Assembly: GCA_003219195.1 (NCBI GenBank)
Contig: QHPX01000137.1
Span: 1 to 47,124, forward strand
DNA: 47,124 bases
From: Verrucomicrobiota bacterium
GTDB lineage: Bacteria > Verrucomicrobiota > Verrucomicrobiia > Chthoniobacterales > UBA10450
Reading direction: 5' to 3'
Both the position numbers and the translations under genes were made by a program. The notes under the pieces were generated by a model, which had not been told where the DNA came from, made no database searches, and saw only the letters and a program-made list of their open reading frames with translations. Positions 24,569-33,342 of the stretch are shown here, piece after piece. Position 1 is the stretch's first letter. The number at the start of each line of letters is the position of its first letter.

Positions 24569-25385
24569 GAATAGCCTTTAACATGCGCAGGTGCTTCGGC
24601 AAAGTTTTTAGCGGAATCTGGTTCGGCCCGTCCGACAAGGCGCGCGCCGGATTTTCGTGCACCTCCATAAAGATGCCGTCGCATCCGGCGGCGATGGCTG
24701 CGCGCGCCAGAACCGGCGCGAGTTCGCCGTTGCCGGAAGTCGCGTCCCCTGCTCCGCCGGGCCGCTGCACGGAATGGGTCGCATCAAAAATCACCCGGTA
24801 ACCCGCTTTGCGCATCCAATGCAGTGAGCGCATATCGGCGATGAGATTGTTGTAGCCAAACGTCGTGCCGCGTTCCGTGAAACAGAATTTCTCGTTGCCG
24901 AAGGCGGCGAGCTTTTCCGCGATATTCTTCACGTCCCACGGCGCGAGAAACTGGCCTTTCTTTACGTTGATCGCGCGACCTGTTTCGGCCGCGGCACGGA
25001 GCAAATCCGTTTGCCGGCAGAGAAACGCCGGGATCTGCAACATGTCGATCTTTCCCCCCGCAATTTCTGCCTCGGCAGGCGAATGCACATCCGTCGTCAC
25101 GGAAATTTTTAAATCGCAGCCGATCGCCGACAGAATCTCGCACCCTTCGCGCACGCCCACTCCGCGAAACGAATGGACCGACGTTCGATTCGCTTTGTCA
25201 TAGGAAGCTTTGAAGATAAGGTCGACATCTTCCTGCGCGCAGATTTTCTCGATGCTCCTCGCCATGCGCCAGACAAACTTTTCCGATTCGATCACGCACG
25301 GCCCGAGAATGAATACGGGGCGTTTCCCGCCAATGGTGACCGATCCAATTTTGAGCGGCTTGGGTTTCACGAGTAAGAGAATCAA
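24552..25385 (-). CDS. kdsA: 3-deoxy-8-phosphooctulonate synthase
   Basis: Cytoplasmic enzyme condensing arabinose-5-phosphate with phosphoenolpyruvate to Kdo-8-phosphate, the first committed step of the inner core sugar of LPS. About 277 residues. Motifs: FILGPCVIESE near 29, FKASYDKANRTS near 57, KISVTTDVHS near 94, DMLQIPAFLCRQTDLL near 113 and FDATHSVQRPGG near 200. The start is uncertain: TTG at 25385 or GTG at 25370 (VKPKPLKIG). It heads the lptC-lptA-lptB cluster, coupling Kdo synthesis to LPS export. One AAGATCGACA copy (25043) encodes Lys-Ile-Asp just before MLQIPAF. Confidence 0.96.
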   Translation of the reverse strand: MILLLVKPKPLKIGSVTIGGKRPVFILGPCVIESEKFVWRMARSIEKICAQEDVDLIFKASYDKANRTSVHSFRGVGVREGCEILSAIGCDLKISVTTDVHSPAEAEIAGGKIDMLQIPAFLCRQTDLLRAAAETGRAINVKKGQFLAPWDVKNIAEKLAAFGNEKFCFTERGTTFGYNNLIADMRSLHWMRKAGYRVIFDATHSVQRPGGAGDATSGNGELAPVLARAAIAAGCDGIFMEVHENPARALSDGPNQIPLKTLPKHLRMLKAIHAAVS

Positions 25386-25413
25386 TCAGGAAAACAGAGA
25401 AAAAGAAAACATC

Positions 25414-25450
25414 TTGTAGCGCGGCGATCTTCGCCGCCCTCCAACTACAA
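25414..25450. repeat. Palindromic element overlapping a stop codon
   Basis: TTGTAG at 25414 and CTACAA at 25445 are inverted; an inner GGCGA/TCGCC stem completes it. The TAG stop of the membrane protein gene (minus strand) lies inside the right arm. Confidence 0.65.
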
Positions 25451-26149
25451 CTTTCCTCCCCGCACAAGATCGACAATCGCAAACGGCGCATACAGAGCGA
25501 TGAAAAAGAGCAAGGCCACTCCGTGCATTTGTACGAGATAAAGCGGCCGCCAGTCGGAAAGAAAACTCAAAATAGAAAACGCCTCCGGTTTATGGAGCAG
25601 AAATCCGTAGTTATAACCGGTCATCTCGTCTGCGATGAAGGTCACGACAAAATAAAATTCCGACCACGCGAATACGCGCAAGATCGACATAGGACGCGGC
25701 CGGTACCTGCGGGTCAGCATCAGGAAAATCACGCCAATGATGATGCCCGAATGCGAAATGAAAAAACTGAAGAAATGAAAATCCGGAAAGCCGAAGCGGA
25801 GATTTGGTGTGAGCACGGCTTGGAGCGTCCCGCCGATCCCCCAAAAATATGCGACCTCAAACCAGCGCGGACTGCCGCTCCACATCGCCACGATTACGAC
25901 CACCATTCCCCAATCGCAAAGTTGGAGCGGCAACATTTGCTCCCAGCTCATCACGCTGACGTTGCGAACAAGAATTAAATAGACCGCGTAATTCAGCCCG
26001 AGCAGGGCGGAGAGCGATACGACGATTACGCGCTCGAGGAGGCGCGATTTTGCTCGACGCACAATCGCCGCCAGGACGACTGGCAGCGCGATGGTTAGGA
26101 AAATGACTGTGAGATGCGCGGCGCCGTAAGCCTGAAACGGATGATTCAT
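25445..26149 (-). CDS. TIGR02206-type (YwaF-like) integral membrane protein
   Basis: About 234 residues with some seven transmembrane helices. Recognisable blocks are AAHLTVIFLTIALPVV, WEQMLPLQLCDWG, FEVAYFWGIGGTLQAVLTPN, FPDFHFFSFFISHSGIIIGV and DEMTGYNYGFLLHKP, which match the conserved membrane family known as TIGR02206. Function unknown. I chose ATG at 26149 (MNHPFQAYG); an upstream frame to 26212 adds an unlikely basic leader. Two dispersed motif copies lie inside (25466, 25680). Confidence 0.85.
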   Translation of the reverse strand: MNHPFQAYGAAHLTVIFLTIALPVVLAAIVRRAKSRLLERVIVVSLSALLGLNYAVYLILVRNVSVMSWEQMLPLQLCDWGMVVVIVAMWSGSPRWFEVAYFWGIGGTLQAVLTPNLRFGFPDFHFFSFFISHSGIIIGVIFLMLTRRYRPRPMSILRVFAWSEFYFVVTFIADEMTGYNYGFLLHKPEAFSILSFLSDWRPLYLVQMHGVALLFFIALYAPFAIVDLVRGGKL

Positions 26150-26242
26150 TGTAATTGTAGGACGGTGATCCTCGCCACTTGCAACCCGGCCGCCAAAATG
26201 GCCGCCCAACAATGTTTTGCGTTAGACAAGATCGACAATTGC

Positions 26243-27073
26243 TCAGCGAATCACCCAGAGGTTGCACGGAATCACGTCCGTGATCCATGCGATGTGATTG
26301 GGCAATCGCTCGCCGGTCGGGCCGCTCGTCTGCACGGGCACAACGAGCAAATCCGCTTCCACCGATTGGACGAAGTCGGAGGCGGCAAACCCGGTGTTAC
26401 CGCGAAGGCAGCGCGCTTCGATGGGCACATCGGTCTGACCGACCGCGAGAACGAATTCTTCCAAAGCGGCTTCCTCCTCTTCGAAGGTTCGAGGCCGCGG
26501 GGCGACATCTCCAGCATCGGACCGCAAGGAGGCGCGAGCTTCATCGAAGGTAGTGTAGATGCGAACAACATAGAGCCTTTCGCACGCTTCGGCCGCGGCC
26601 AAGCCAAGCGTCTTCTTGAGCGCCTCCTGACCGTGCTCGGAATAGTCCGCGATGAAAACAATCTGCCGCAGCGGCTTTGGTTCATGTTCCGGCTTGGTAA
26701 AAAGCAAAACAGAACAAACCGCCTCGCGAACCAGCCGTCGCGCTACATTCCCGAGAACCGGCCGTAGAATGACTTCTTTCTCGAGCGCACCGGCCACGAC
26801 AAGATCGACATGATTGTCTGCCAGCGCTTTCAAGATCGCTTCGGCGGGGTCGCCCTGCCGGTAATGAATGGTCGAGTCGTGCGGAAGTTGCAATTGCACG
26901 AGCGCGTCGCGGAACTTCTGCGCGGTTTTCTCATCGCGTTCGCCGACATAAATCAAACTTAACTCCGAGCCAAAACGATCGCGGATCCGTTTCGCTTCGG
27001 AAAGCACCTGCTCAAACCGCGGGGAAAAAGTGCTGGCCACGGCGATCGCTTTGTAGGTCGACAAATTCATCAT
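26243..27073 (-). CDS. Tandem universal stress protein
   Basis: About 276 residues with two UspA-like domains (about 5-135 and 143-275). The first has AIAVASTFSPRFEQVLSEAK and VDLVVAGAL; the second has QIVFIADYSEHGQEALKKTL and ADLLVVPVQTSGPTGERLPN. Such proteins bind ATP or AMP in some lineages and support survival under stress. The start is ATG at 27073 (MMNLSTYKAI); the frame extends far upstream but without USP similarity, and there it is antisense to coaD. A dispersed motif copy sits 5 bases after its stop (26228) and another inside (26801). Confidence 0.88.
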   Translation of the reverse strand: MMNLSTYKAIAVASTFSPRFEQVLSEAKRIRDRFGSELSLIYVGERDEKTAQKFRDALVQLQLPHDSTIHYRQGDPAEAILKALADNHVDLVVAGALEKEVILRPVLGNVARRLVREAVCSVLLFTKPEHEPKPLRQIVFIADYSEHGQEALKKTLGLAAAEACERLYVVRIYTTFDEARASLRSDAGDVAPRPRTFEEEEAALEEFVLAVGQTDVPIEARCLRGNTGFAASDFVQSVEADLLVVPVQTSGPTGERLPNHIAWITDVIPCNLWVIR

Positions 27074-27119
27074 ACCCGGTGAAACCAATCTCCTCGCTAC
27101 GTGAACTTCGGCAACTACC

Positions 27120-27162
27120 GGTAGGGCGACGCTCTGTAGAAGAGGACGTTCTCGCCCCATGA
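27120..27162. repeat. Short copy of the GGTAGGGCGACG element
   Basis: Starts with the same GGTAGGGCGACGCTCTG as the element at 5190 and ends TCTCGCCCCAT, so the ends can pair. It lies between the divergent universal stress protein gene and coaD. Confidence 0.65.
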
Positions 27163-27265
27163 GAAGCCAACGGCTTCTTCCTGCAGACGTTGATTGTAGA
27201 ATGTTACGAATTGCGCGGCGCGGTTGCGGCTTTTCATTTGCATTTTCCTCTGCAAATTTCCGCGC

Positions 27266-27745
27266 ATGAGACGCGCGGTTTATCCAGGCAGCTTCGATCC
27301 CGTGACCAATGGGCATCTCGATGTGATCGAGCGTGCACGAAAACTGTTCGATGAAGTGATTGTGGCCGTTGCGCAGAATGATGAGAAAGAGGCGCTCTTT
27401 TCGCTCGAGGAACGCCTGCAGTTTCTGCAAGATTCCATCGGCAAGATCGACATGGTGCGGATCGCGCAATTCGACGGGTTGCTGGTCGAGTTTGCCACTG
27501 CACAAAAAGCGAGCGCTGTCATCCGCGGCCTGCGCGCGGTTTCCGATTTCGAATTCGAGTTTCAAATGGCGCTGATGAACCGGAAACTGGAGGCGGGCGT
27601 GGAAACGATTTTTCTGATGCCGAAAGAGGAATACACTTATTTGAGCTCTCGCATTATCAAGGAGATCGCGCGCCTCGGTGGAGATGTTTCAAGTTTTGTG
27701 CCGCCGGTGGTGAGTAAAGCGCTGGTCAGGAAATTCGCCGGATGA
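27266..27745 (+). CDS. coaD: Phosphopantetheine adenylyltransferase
   Basis: 159 residues; adenylates 4'-phosphopantetheine to dephospho-CoA in coenzyme A synthesis. Family motifs: YPGSFDPVTNGHLD at the N terminus (contains the TxGH nucleotide-binding motif), VIRGLRAVSDFEFEFQMALM and YLSSRIIKEIARLGGDVS. The start is ATG at 27266 (MRRAVYPGSF); an upstream ATG at 27224 would add 14 residues not typical of the family. It overlaps the DUF177 gene by 4 bases (ATGA). One dispersed motif copy encodes GKIDMV (27443). Confidence 0.97.
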   Translation: MRRAVYPGSFDPVTNGHLDVIERARKLFDEVIVAVAQNDEKEALFSLEERLQFLQDSIGKIDMVRIAQFDGLLVEFATAQKASAVIRGLRAVSDFEFEFQMALMNRKLEAGVETIFLMPKEEYTYLSSRIIKEIARLGGDVSSFVPPVVSKALVRKFAG

Positions 27746-28194
27746 AAGTTCATCTGAAACAGATTCCAGCCGACGGTTTGCATCTGGAAGGAGACGAGGA
27801 TTGCCCGATTCCGGAATTGGAGCCGGAAGGAATTCATTGCCTCGGGCCATTGTTTTACAACATCGACATCGGAGTCTCAGGAGGCGCGCTGTGGGCGAAC
27901 GGATCGCTCAGGCAAGGGGTGGAGTTGAGCTGCGTTTGCTGTCTCGAAAAATTTGTCTACGAAATCAAGGTGCCGGCATTTGCCCTGCGGATAGAGCTGC
28001 ACGGGCCGGAGACGGTCGATCTAACGCCGTTTATGCGAGAAGATCTTTTGCTGAATCTGCCGGCCCACCCCCGTTGCGATCGCGATGGCGGCCGCATTTG
28101 CAATGCCGCGACGAGCGGGGGCGAGGGCCGTGAGCGAAGAGAAGAGCGCAGACCGGACTGGAGCGCGCTGGACAAACTGAAGCTAAAACGTTGA
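27742..28194 (+). CDS. DUF177 (YceD-like) protein
   Basis: 150 residues. The conserved core includes SLRQGVELSCVCCLEKFVYE, whose cysteine-rich segment is typical of the YceD/DUF177 family, followed by LTPFMREDLLLNLPAHPRC. Members are almost always encoded just before rpmF, as here, and are linked to 23S rRNA or ribosome metabolism; the exact role is unsettled. Its ATG overlaps the coaD stop (ATGA). rpmF follows after 127 bases. Confidence 0.88.
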   Translation: MKVHLKQIPADGLHLEGDEDCPIPELEPEGIHCLGPLFYNIDIGVSGGALWANGSLRQGVELSCVCCLEKFVYEIKVPAFALRIELHGPETVDLTPFMREDLLLNLPAHPRCDRDGGRICNAATSGGEGRERREERRPDWSALDKLKLKR

Positions 28195-28321
28195 AAAGGT
28201 TACAATGGGTTACAACGCCATATCCATCTCCACGCCTACTTTTATAACTATGTAACTCTTTTAACGAATCACTTCGCCGGTTTGTTTATTTCGCAAAACC
28301 ATGCTTTCATAGCAGGCTGAC

Positions 28322-28504
28322 ATGGGAGTTCCAAAACGCAAAACCTCAAAGATGCGGTTGCGCACGCGCAGAGCCGCGAACCGGTGGCATGCATCGCAAC
28401 TCAGCAAATGTCCGCAATGCGGCAGTACTGTCGCATCGCACACCGCTTGCCCCTCGTGCGGATATTATAAGGGCCGCCAAGTGTTAACGGTCGAAGGGAA
28501 ATAG
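28322..28504 (+). CDS. rpmF: 50S ribosomal protein L32, zinc-binding form
   Basis: 60 residues starting MGVPKRKTSKMRLRTRRAAN, the hallmark of L32. It has two cysteine pairs, CPQCG and CPSCG, forming a zinc ribbon. The 127 bases upstream contain no other gene. A short hairpin, CCCGAA-TGTT-TTCGGG (28515-28530), follows the stop. Confidence 0.96.
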   Translation: MGVPKRKTSKMRLRTRRAANRWHASQLSKCPQCGSTVASHTACPSCGYYKGRQVLTVEGK

Positions 28505-28514
28505 CTGTAGTGGC

Positions 28515-28530
28515 CCCGAATGTTTTCGGG
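28515..28530 (+). terminator. Possible hairpin after rpmF
   Basis: Perfect 6-bp stem, CCCGAA-TGTT-TTCGGG, shortly after the rpmF stop, in a tract opening with CTGTAGTGG. There is only ACAAAA rather than a T-run after it, so intrinsic termination is doubtful; it may be another member of the palindromic repeat family. Confidence 0.4.
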
Positions 28531-28643
28531 ACAAAATCGGTCGCAAGAGAACTTCTTCTCTACTTACGCCGGGGAGGACGGTCGTGTCTCCAGTCGATTT
28601 TCGCTTTGCATTGCACAGCTAAAATTCGCAAAGTTCCTCTGCG

Positions 28644-29675
28644 ATGAGGATCGCCTTGGATGCGATGGGCGGCGATTTTGGGCCGCCAAATCTAGTGGCC
28701 GGAGCGGTAATGGCGCTGCGGGAATATTCCCACATCAACAAGCTCTATCTGGTTGGTGACTCGGAAAAAATCGAAGCGGAACTAAAAAAGCACGGCTGCA
28801 CCGACAGCCGGATCGAAATATTCCACTCCACCCAGGTCGTGGATATGAGCGATCGCGCCGTGGAAGCGGTGCGGCGAAAAAAAGATTCATCCATCAGTCG
28901 TGCTGTCGACCTAGTGAAACGCGACAAGGCGGACGCGGTTGTCAGCGCGGGTCACACCGGCGCGGCGGTGGCGGCGAGCGCGATCAAGTTGCGCACGTTG
29001 CCGGGAATCGATCGTCCCGGGATTGCGGCCGTGCTCCCGACGGAAACAAATGTGTTTGTTCTGATCGATGCCGGGGCAAACATTGATGCGCGCCCCGAGC
29101 ATCTTCTTCAATATGCGTTCATGGGCACGGTCTATTCGCGGCATGTTCTGGGATACAAGAGTCCGACGGTCGGCCTGGTATCCCTCGGAGAGGAAGACGT
29201 CAAAGGCAATGAGATGACCAAGGAAGTTTTTAAGATGCTCAAGGCAAGCTCGCTGAACTTTGTTGGCAACATCGAAGGCCGCCACCTGTTCGAAGACCCG
29301 GTCGAAGTTGTCGTCTGCGATGGTTTCGTCGGCAATGTGATTTTGAAAACGTGCGAATCGATCTCGGTGGCCATTTTTACATGGCTTAAGCACGAACTGA
29401 CACGCACGCCGATGCGAAAAGTGGGCGCCCTATTTGCGCGGGACGCATTCAACACGATCAAGGAAAAAACAAACTACGAGGAATACGGCGGCAGCCCGCT
29501 TCTCGGTGTGGACGGCATTTGCATCATTGCGCATGGCGCGAGCACGCCGTTGGCGGTCAAAAACGCATTGCGGGTCGCCGCCGAGTCGATTGAACAGCAG
29601 GTGAATCCGCATATCGTCGAAGAGATTCGCCGTTACAATGAAGCGACAGCCCAGCTCGAGCCCGCGCTCCACTAA
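28644..29675 (+). CDS. plsX: Phosphate acyltransferase
   Basis: 343 residues. Makes acyl-phosphate from acyl-ACP for phospholipid synthesis. Signature blocks: MRIALDAMGGDFGP at the start, DAVVSAGHTGAAVAAS near 95, VLIDAGANIDARPEHLLQYA, GNIEGRHLF and EYGGSPLLGVDGICIIAHG. The start is ATG at 28644. The fabH start lies inside its 3' end, overlapping by 38 bases, so the two are translationally linked in the classic rpmF-plsX-fabH order. Confidence 0.97.
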   Translation: MRIALDAMGGDFGPPNLVAGAVMALREYSHINKLYLVGDSEKIEAELKKHGCTDSRIEIFHSTQVVDMSDRAVEAVRRKKDSSISRAVDLVKRDKADAVVSAGHTGAAVAASAIKLRTLPGIDRPGIAAVLPTETNVFVLIDAGANIDARPEHLLQYAFMGTVYSRHVLGYKSPTVGLVSLGEEDVKGNEMTKEVFKMLKASSLNFVGNIEGRHLFEDPVEVVVCDGFVGNVILKTCESISVAIFTWLKHELTRTPMRKVGALFARDAFNTIKEKTNYEEYGGSPLLGVDGICIIAHGASTPLAVKNALRVAAESIEQQVNPHIVEEIRRYNEATAQLEPALH

Positions 29676-30657
29676 ACGCCGCACCGTCTCAATTATCGGC
29701 ACCGGCAGTTACGTGCCGGAAAAAATCCTCACCAACGAGGATTTGTCGCACATGGTCGACACTTCCGACGAGTGGATCACAACGCGCACCGGCATCAAGC
29801 AACGGCGCATCGCGGCTAAGGATGAAAACACCAGCGACATGGCCACAAGAGCCGCGCTGAACGCGATCGAGCAGGCAAAGATTTCACCGAAAGAAATAAA
29901 CCTCATCCTCGTCGCCACCGCCACGCCCGACATGTTGTTCCCGGCCACTGCCTGCTTCGTTCAGAAAAAGATCGGCGCGACCAACGCCGCGTGCCTTGAT
30001 GTATCAGCGGCGTGCGCCGGTTTTCTCTTTGCTGTCGAAATCGCGCAGCAATTCATCACCTCGCACACTTACGATACCGTCCTCGTCATCGGCGCGGACA
30101 AACTCACCTCCATCACCAATTGGACCGATCGCAACACATGCGTGCTTTTCGGCGATGGAGCGGGCGCCGCTATTTTGAAGCACCGAGGCGGCAGCCACGG
30201 CGTCATCAGCACTCACATCGGCAGCGACGGTCGATACAGCGACATCCTGTTTATGCCTGGCGGCGGTTCGCGCTGCCCGATCACGCGCGACAATGTCGAT
30301 CTTAATCTCCAAACCATTCACATGAACGGGAAGGAAGTTTACAAACAGGCGGTCACCGCCATGCTGAGCGCGGCAAAAAAAGCCCTCGAACAAGCGGGCT
30401 TGTCGATCCACGACATCGCTTGCGTCATTCCGCACCAGGCGAACCTGCGCATCATCGAGGCAATCGCGGATCGTCTCGGCATCCCGCTGGAAAAATTTTA
30501 TGTGAATCTCGATCGCTACGGCAATACGTCGGCCGCCGCCGTAGCGATCGCGCTCGATGAAGCCAACCGCAGCGGTAGAATCAAGGCCGGCGATTACATT
30601 CTCATGGTCGTTTTCGGCGGCGGACTCACCTGGGCCGGAACGGTGATCGAATGGTGA
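29638..30657 (+). CDS. fabH: 3-oxoacyl-ACP synthase III
   Basis: 339 residues. Starts fatty acid synthesis by condensing acetyl-CoA with malonyl-ACP. The catalytic triad is visible: C126 in DVSAACAGF, H266 in IPHQANLR and N296 in YGNTSAA. The N terminus has a basic 15-residue extension (KRQPSSSPRSTKRR) before the usual VSIIGTGSYVPE. The ATG is at 29638, within the end of plsX. One base after its TGA lies a dispersed motif copy (30659-30668); another lies inside (30294). Confidence 0.97.
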   Translation: MKRQPSSSPRSTKRRTVSIIGTGSYVPEKILTNEDLSHMVDTSDEWITTRTGIKQRRIAAKDENTSDMATRAALNAIEQAKISPKEINLILVATATPDMLFPATACFVQKKIGATNAACLDVSAACAGFLFAVEIAQQFITSHTYDTVLVIGADKLTSITNWTDRNTCVLFGDGAGAAILKHRGGSHGVISTHIGSDGRYSDILFMPGGGSRCPITRDNVDLNLQTIHMNGKEVYKQAVTAMLSAAKKALEQAGLSIHDIACVIPHQANLRIIEAIADRLGIPLEKFYVNLDRYGNTSAAAVAIALDEANRSGRIKAGDYILMVVFGGGLTWAGTVIEW

Positions 30658-30688
30658 TTGTCGATCTTTCGCGCTGGGCAACATTTGC

Positions 30689-31579
30689 ATGTTAGTCGAA
30701 ACGCACGCGCATCTCGATTATCCCGATTTCGCGAACGACTTCGATGAGGTGCTTCGTCGCGCAAGCGAAGCCGGCGTCACCCGCATCATTACGATCGGAA
30801 CATCAGTCGAAAGCAGCCGGCGCGCTGTCGATCTTGCCGAAAAGTACCCGAACATTTTCGCAGTGATCGGCGTTCACCCGACTTACGCCGCCGAAGCTGA
30901 CGAAGATGTAATCACGCCTCTAGGCAAGCTGGCCAAAAGTCCGCGCGTCGTCGCCATCGGCGAAACAGGTTTGGATTACCATCGGCTTCCGAGCATCGAG
31001 CTGGCGGACAAACGCGAAGCACACGTTTTTCCGCACCAGGAGGTGTTTCACGCTGTTGCCAAAGCGCTTCAATATTCAACTGAAGATCAAATCGAAGCCG
31101 GCATTCATGACGGCGCCTACAAATCAAAACAAGCGAGTTTGTTCGAGCAACAGCTCGATCTCGCCGTCGAACTCGGACTAAACGTTGTCATTCATCAGCG
31201 CGATGCCTGGGAAGACACGCTCGAAATGATGCGACCGTACTCAGGAAAATTGCGCGGCGTATTTCATTGCTTCGGCGGCTCGCTCGAACAAGCAAATGAA
31301 GTTGTCGATCTTGGCCACCTGGTTTCGTTCACTGGCATCGTAACATTCAAAAATGGCGCGACCGTGCGAGAGGTCGCGGCACGAATCCCGCTGGACAAAT
31401 TCATGGTGGAAACAGATTGCCCATATCTCGCGCCCGTTCCTTTTCGCGGAAAACGTTGCGAGCCGGCACACACCCGAATCGTCGCGGAAACGATCGCCGC
31501 TGCACGCGGCATTTCGTTGAAAGAAGTTGCCGAAATGACAACCCAAACCGCGCAAGAATTCTTCCGTTTCAACCGATGA
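30689..31579 (+). CDS. TatD family metal-dependent hydrolase
   Basis: 296 residues, longer than the usual ~260. TatD-type deoxyribonuclease fold with metal-binding motifs HAHLD near the N terminus, GETGLDYH near 90, VVIHQRD near 170, FHCFGG near 192 and VETDCPYLAP near 238. The extra length comes from an insertion of about 40 residues after GLDYH (RLPSIELADKREAHVF and on to IHDGAYKSKQ). It probably acts in DNA repair or turnover. Its TGA overlaps an ATG at 31576 that opens the next gene's frame. Two dispersed motif copies are read as Val-Asp-Leu (30826, 31303). Confidence 0.92.
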   Translation: MLVETHAHLDYPDFANDFDEVLRRASEAGVTRIITIGTSVESSRRAVDLAEKYPNIFAVIGVHPTYAAEADEDVITPLGKLAKSPRVVAIGETGLDYHRLPSIELADKREAHVFPHQEVFHAVAKALQYSTEDQIEAGIHDGAYKSKQASLFEQQLDLAVELGLNVVIHQRDAWEDTLEMMRPYSGKLRGVFHCFGGSLEQANEVVDLGHLVSFTGIVTFKNGATVREVAARIPLDKFMVETDCPYLAPVPFRGKRCEPAHTRIVAETIAAARGISLKEVAEMTTQTAQEFFRFNR

Positions 31580-32283
31580 AGACGGTAATCAGGAAGATTG
31601 GAGGGCGCTGCCCTATCGGCGGCAGTATATTAGGAACACGACGGCGCGTGTCCGTCCAAATCCAATTAACATCGCAGGCGGAACGCCCGATCCAGCTCAC
31701 GTGTTTGCTTATCACATTTGTCCTTGCTTCGTGCGCGACACGCGACGCGCAGCATCACGTCGTCATCAGCACGTTCGAACAAAAATTAGCAGTGCTCGAT
31801 CGCGGCAACTTGATGGCGGTCTATCCGGTTTCCACTTCCAAATTCGGTCTGGGCGATTGGCCGAGAAGTTATCGGACACCTTTGGGCGAACTGGAGATCG
31901 CGGAGAAAATTGGCGAGGGGGCGGCGCCAGGCACTGTTTTTAAAGATCGGCGACGGACCGGCGAGATCGTTGTGCCGGATTCGCCGGGCCGCGATCCGAT
32001 CGTCACGCGCATTCTTTGGTTGCGTGGGCGCGAACCACAAAATGCGAATGCATTCGTTCGCGATATTTACATTCACGGGACGCCGGAAGAACGCAACATC
32101 GGACTGCCCGTGAGCTACGGATGCATCCGCATGCGTTCCAGCGATATCGTCAATCTTTACGCCATCATCGGCCGCGGGGCGCAGGTGACGATTGTCGATG
32201 CTCCGCTCGCCGCGGTCATCCCCGGTCTCAACTCGAGCGCTCAGATGGCTGGAGGGAATTCTGCCAGCATGGTGATTCGTTAG
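31576..32283 (+). CDS. L,D-transpeptidase (YkuD) lipoprotein
   Basis: Cross-links or remodels peptidoglycan in the periplasm. Catalytic motif HGTPEERNIGLPVSYGCIRM, with H167 and the nucleophile C183, in the C-terminal half. The N-terminal half has a hydrophobic stretch and lipobox ending VLASC (C53), so it is probably membrane-anchored. The start is uncertain: ATG at 31576 overlaps the tatD stop (ATGA), but GTG at 31648 would place the signal more normally. The stretch coding for residues 8-18 resembles the GGAGGGCGCTGCC wording of intergenic repeats, which favours the later start. Confidence 0.85.
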   Translation: MKTVIRKIGGRCPIGGSILGTRRRVSVQIQLTSQAERPIQLTCLLITFVLASCATRDAQHHVVISTFEQKLAVLDRGNLMAVYPVSTSKFGLGDWPRSYRTPLGELEIAEKIGEGAAPGTVFKDRRRTGEIVVPDSPGRDPIVTRILWLRGREPQNANAFVRDIYIHGTPEERNIGLPVSYGCIRMRSSDIVNLYAIIGRGAQVTIVDAPLAAVIPGLNSSAQMAGGNSASMVIR

Positions 32284-33297
32284 TCAGGGCAACTTGCCGA
32301 GATGTTTTCTCGGTGTTTCGCGTGAAAGCAATTCCATGTCCGCGTCCACCATGAGCCGCACAAGTTCGTGGAAGCGTACTTTCGGTTCCCAATCGAGGAT
32401 TTTTCTCGCTTTCGAGGCGTCGCCGATGAGCAGGTCCACTTCCGCCGGCCGCTCGTAACGCGGGTCGTGTTTCACGTATTTTTTCCAGTCAAGATCGACA
32501 TGTGCGAATGCCGTTTCCACAAATTCGCGTACGGTATGGTTTTCGCCGGTTGCGAGCACAAAGTCGTCGCCTTCATCGTGCTGAAGAATCCGCCACATGC
32601 CCTCGACAAATTCGGGCGCGTACCCCCAGTCGCGCTTCGCATCGAGGTTACCCAAAAATAATTCGTGCTGCAGATCATGTTTTATGGCAGCAGCAGCGCG
32701 CGTAATCTTGCGCGTGACGAAAGTTTCGCCGCGCCGCGGGCTCTCGTGGTTGAACAAAATGCCGTTACTCGCGCAAAGGCCGTAGCTCTCGCGATAATTC
32801 ACCGTCGCCCAAAAAGAAAAAACCTTTGCGACGCCATAGGGACTGCGCGGCCAGAAGGGAGTTTTCTCGGTTTGCGGCACTTGTTGCGCTTTGCCGAACA
32901 TTTCGCTGCTTGACGCCTGATAGAACCGCGAACGAGTTCCCGCTTCCCGGATGGCTTCGAGGATCCGAATCGTCCCGACCCCGGTGATGTCGGATGTGTA
33001 CTCGGGAATGTCGAAACTGACACGGACATGGCTTTGCGCGCCGAGATGGTAAATTTCGTCCGGCTTCAATTCGTAGAGCAACTTCACCAAGTTCACCGAG
33101 TCGCTGAGATCTCCGAAGTGGAGAAACATGCGCACGCCGTTGTTGTGGGGATCGGCGTAAAGATGATCGATGCGCGAAGTGTTAAATGTGCTCGCGCGAC
33201 GAATGATTCCGTGCACTTCGTAGCCTTTCTCAAGCAGTAGATCAGCGAGATAACTTCCGTCCTGGCCGGTGATGCCGGTAATGAGCGCTTTTTTCAT
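32284..33297 (-). CDS. gmd: GDP-mannose 4,6-dehydratase
   Basis: 337 residues. Converts GDP-D-mannose to GDP-4-keto-6-deoxymannose, precursor of GDP-fucose, rhamnose and related surface sugars. The Rossmann motif [11 protein letters not shown] is at 8-18; catalytic residues are in SSSEMFG and [24 protein letters not shown] and [17 protein letters not shown] are Gmd-specific. The start codon ATG at 33297 is directly joined to a dispersed motif copy (AAGATCGAC-ATG), just as for the gene at 3089. It lies at the edge of the polysaccharide region and may feed it. Confidence 0.96.
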   Translation of the reverse strand: MKKALITGITGQDGSYLADLLLEKGYEVHGIIRRASTFNTSRIDHLYADPHNNGVRMFLHFGDLSDSVNLVKLLYELKPDEIYHLGAQSHVRVSFDIPEYTSDITGVGTIRILEAIREAGTRSRFYQASSSEMFGKAQQVPQTEKTPFWPRSPYGVAKVFSFWATVNYRESYGLCASNGILFNHESPRRGETFVTRKITRAAAAIKHDLQHELFLGNLDAKRDWGYAPEFVEGMWRILQHDEGDDFVLATGENHTVREFVETAFAHVDLDWKKYVKHDPRYERPAEVDLLIGDASKARKILDWEPKVRFHELVRLMVDADMELLSRETPRKHLGKLP

Positions 33298-33342
33298 GTC
33301 GATCTTGCGGTTTAGCTTAACGACATCGCCGCAGCAAATGAT

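Noticed and set aside
25523-26767. Two long plus-strand frames (151 and 217 codons)
   Set aside because: Both are antisense to the TIGR02206-like and universal stress protein genes, with no domain signal.
27074-27565. Upstream extension of the universal stress protein frame
   Set aside because: It crosses an intergenic repeat and runs antisense to coaD; USP similarity starts at 27073.
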